Shown here one piece after another: positions 31,753-32,050 of a stretch of DNA of 32,050 bases. The stretch is from Myxococcaceae bacterium (GTDB taxonomy: Bacteria; Myxococcota; Myxococcia; Myxococcales; Myxococcaceae): NCBI GenBank assembly GCA_025459425.1, contig JALOQF010000103.1:1-32050 (forward strand). The letters run 5' to 3'. The notes beneath the pieces were generated by a model. That model worked only from the letters and a program-made list of their open reading frames with translations, made no database searches and was not told the origin of the DNA. Both the position numbers and the translations under genes were made by a program. Numbering within the stretch: position 1 is the stretch's first letter; each line of letters begins with the position of its first letter.

Positions 31753-32006
31753 TGTCGATCAACCTCGACAATCCCGAGGTCGAAGCCCTGCTGAAGGAAT
31801 TGGCGGCGAAGACTCGAGAGTCGCTCACCGAGGCCGCTGGCAAGGCGTTCCAGGCCCGACTCGACGCCCTCTTGGCCAGTCAGAAGCCCGGCCGAGAGCG
31901 CTTCCTCCCCGAGGTGCTGGAGATGAGCGAGCGAGGCGAGGAGCTCCCCGATCTCGACCCGCGGCCCACGAAGGAGCTGCTCGATGACCTCTGGGGTGAC
32001 GCATGA
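31752..32006 (+). CDS. VapB-type antitoxin
   Basis: This 84-residue protein starts at ATG 31752, with GGTGG about 8-13 bases upstream. It begins MSINLDNPEVEALLKELAAK, then TRESLTEAAGKAFQARLDAL, then ends PDLDPRPTKELLDDLWGD, the pattern of VapB antitoxins with the PSK-type/Rv0623-like DNA-binding strand and a C-terminal acidic toxin-binding tail ('E-x-x-x-L-P-D-L-D-P-R'). The stop overlaps the next start by an ATGA. It begins 21 bp after the ATP-grasp stop. Confidence 0.85.
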   Translation: MSINLDNPEVEALLKELAAKTRESLTEAAGKAFQARLDALLASQKPGRERFLPEVLEMSERGEELPDLDPRPTKELLDDLWGDA

Positions 32007-32050
32007 ACGACTGCGTCGTCGACGCATCGGTCGTACTCGCGGTCGTTTCC
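32003..32050 (+). CDS. PIN-domain toxin (VapC-like), truncated by the right edge
   Basis: The ATG at 32003 overlaps the antitoxin stop. Sixteen residues are visible: MNDCVVDASVVLAVVS. 'V-V-D-A-S-V-V-L-A' is the PIN first strand with its catalytic Asp (D7). Gene order and overlap support a VapBC pair. The rest lies outside the window, so intactness cannot be judged. Confidence 0.8.
   Translation, partial: MNDCVVDASVVLAVVS

Overview
The window is very GC-rich with strong G/C preference at third codon positions, dense gene packing, several lipoproteins with Gly-rich or Asp-Gly-Gly spacers after the lipobox, and many LysR regulators and ATP-grasp enzymes. This style fits a Myxococcota (myxobacterial) chromosome; that assignment is inferred from style, not from a marker gene. 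No rRNA, tRNA, transposase, integrase or CRISPR array was seen.

Layout. 1-2.4 kb: a truncated leftward gene at the edge, a small rightward ORF (198-410), a SUFU-like protein with a zinc-ribbon start, and a two-domain F420-type NADP oxidoreductase downstream of a LysR regulator. 3.4-5.3 kb: a papain-fold-like protein and a small membrane protein. 5.4-7.6 kb: a rightward operon of a DJ-1/PfpI protein, a membrane-anchored ABM-domain protein and a DUF481-like barrel protein. 7.7-8.4 kb: a Phd/PIN toxin-antitoxin pair with palindromic operator sites. 8.4-12.7 kb: a conserved-looking small protein, a large lipoprotein joining a propeller-like region to a complete vanadium-haloperoxidase/PAP2 domain, and a YhhQ-type queuosine precursor transporter.

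12.8-15.8 kb: a hybrid histidine kinase/response regulator whose frame is broken by a 37-bp imperfect tandem duplication, a CpxP/Spy-like lipoprotein, and an array of four ~89-bp repeats that look like copies of the 3' end of the neighbouring LysR gene. 15.8-18.9 kb: two related LysR regulators flanking a lipase-like hydrolase. 19-25.2 kb: four lipoproteins. Two of them (20.5-23.4 kb) use less GC-biased codons, overlap by 28 bp, and the first carries a run of nine C next to its signal peptide; the last is an FN3-histidine phosphatase fusion.

25.3-31.7 kb: probably the most interesting region. Four rightward genes (ATP-grasp ligase, peptidase-S51/cyanophycinase-like protein, enterochelin-esterase-like hydrolase, second ATP-grasp ligase) resemble a small peptide- or amide-making pathway. 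The last three are translationally tight. Between the first ATP-grasp gene and the rest sits a leftward three-gene cassette (TIGR04255-family protein, HEAT-like protein, and a protein whose C-terminal domain resembles the small ORF at 198-410), linked by 4-bp start/stop overlaps and with less GC-biased codons, as if inserted. The window ends in a second, VapB/VapC-like toxin-antitoxin pair cut by the right edge.
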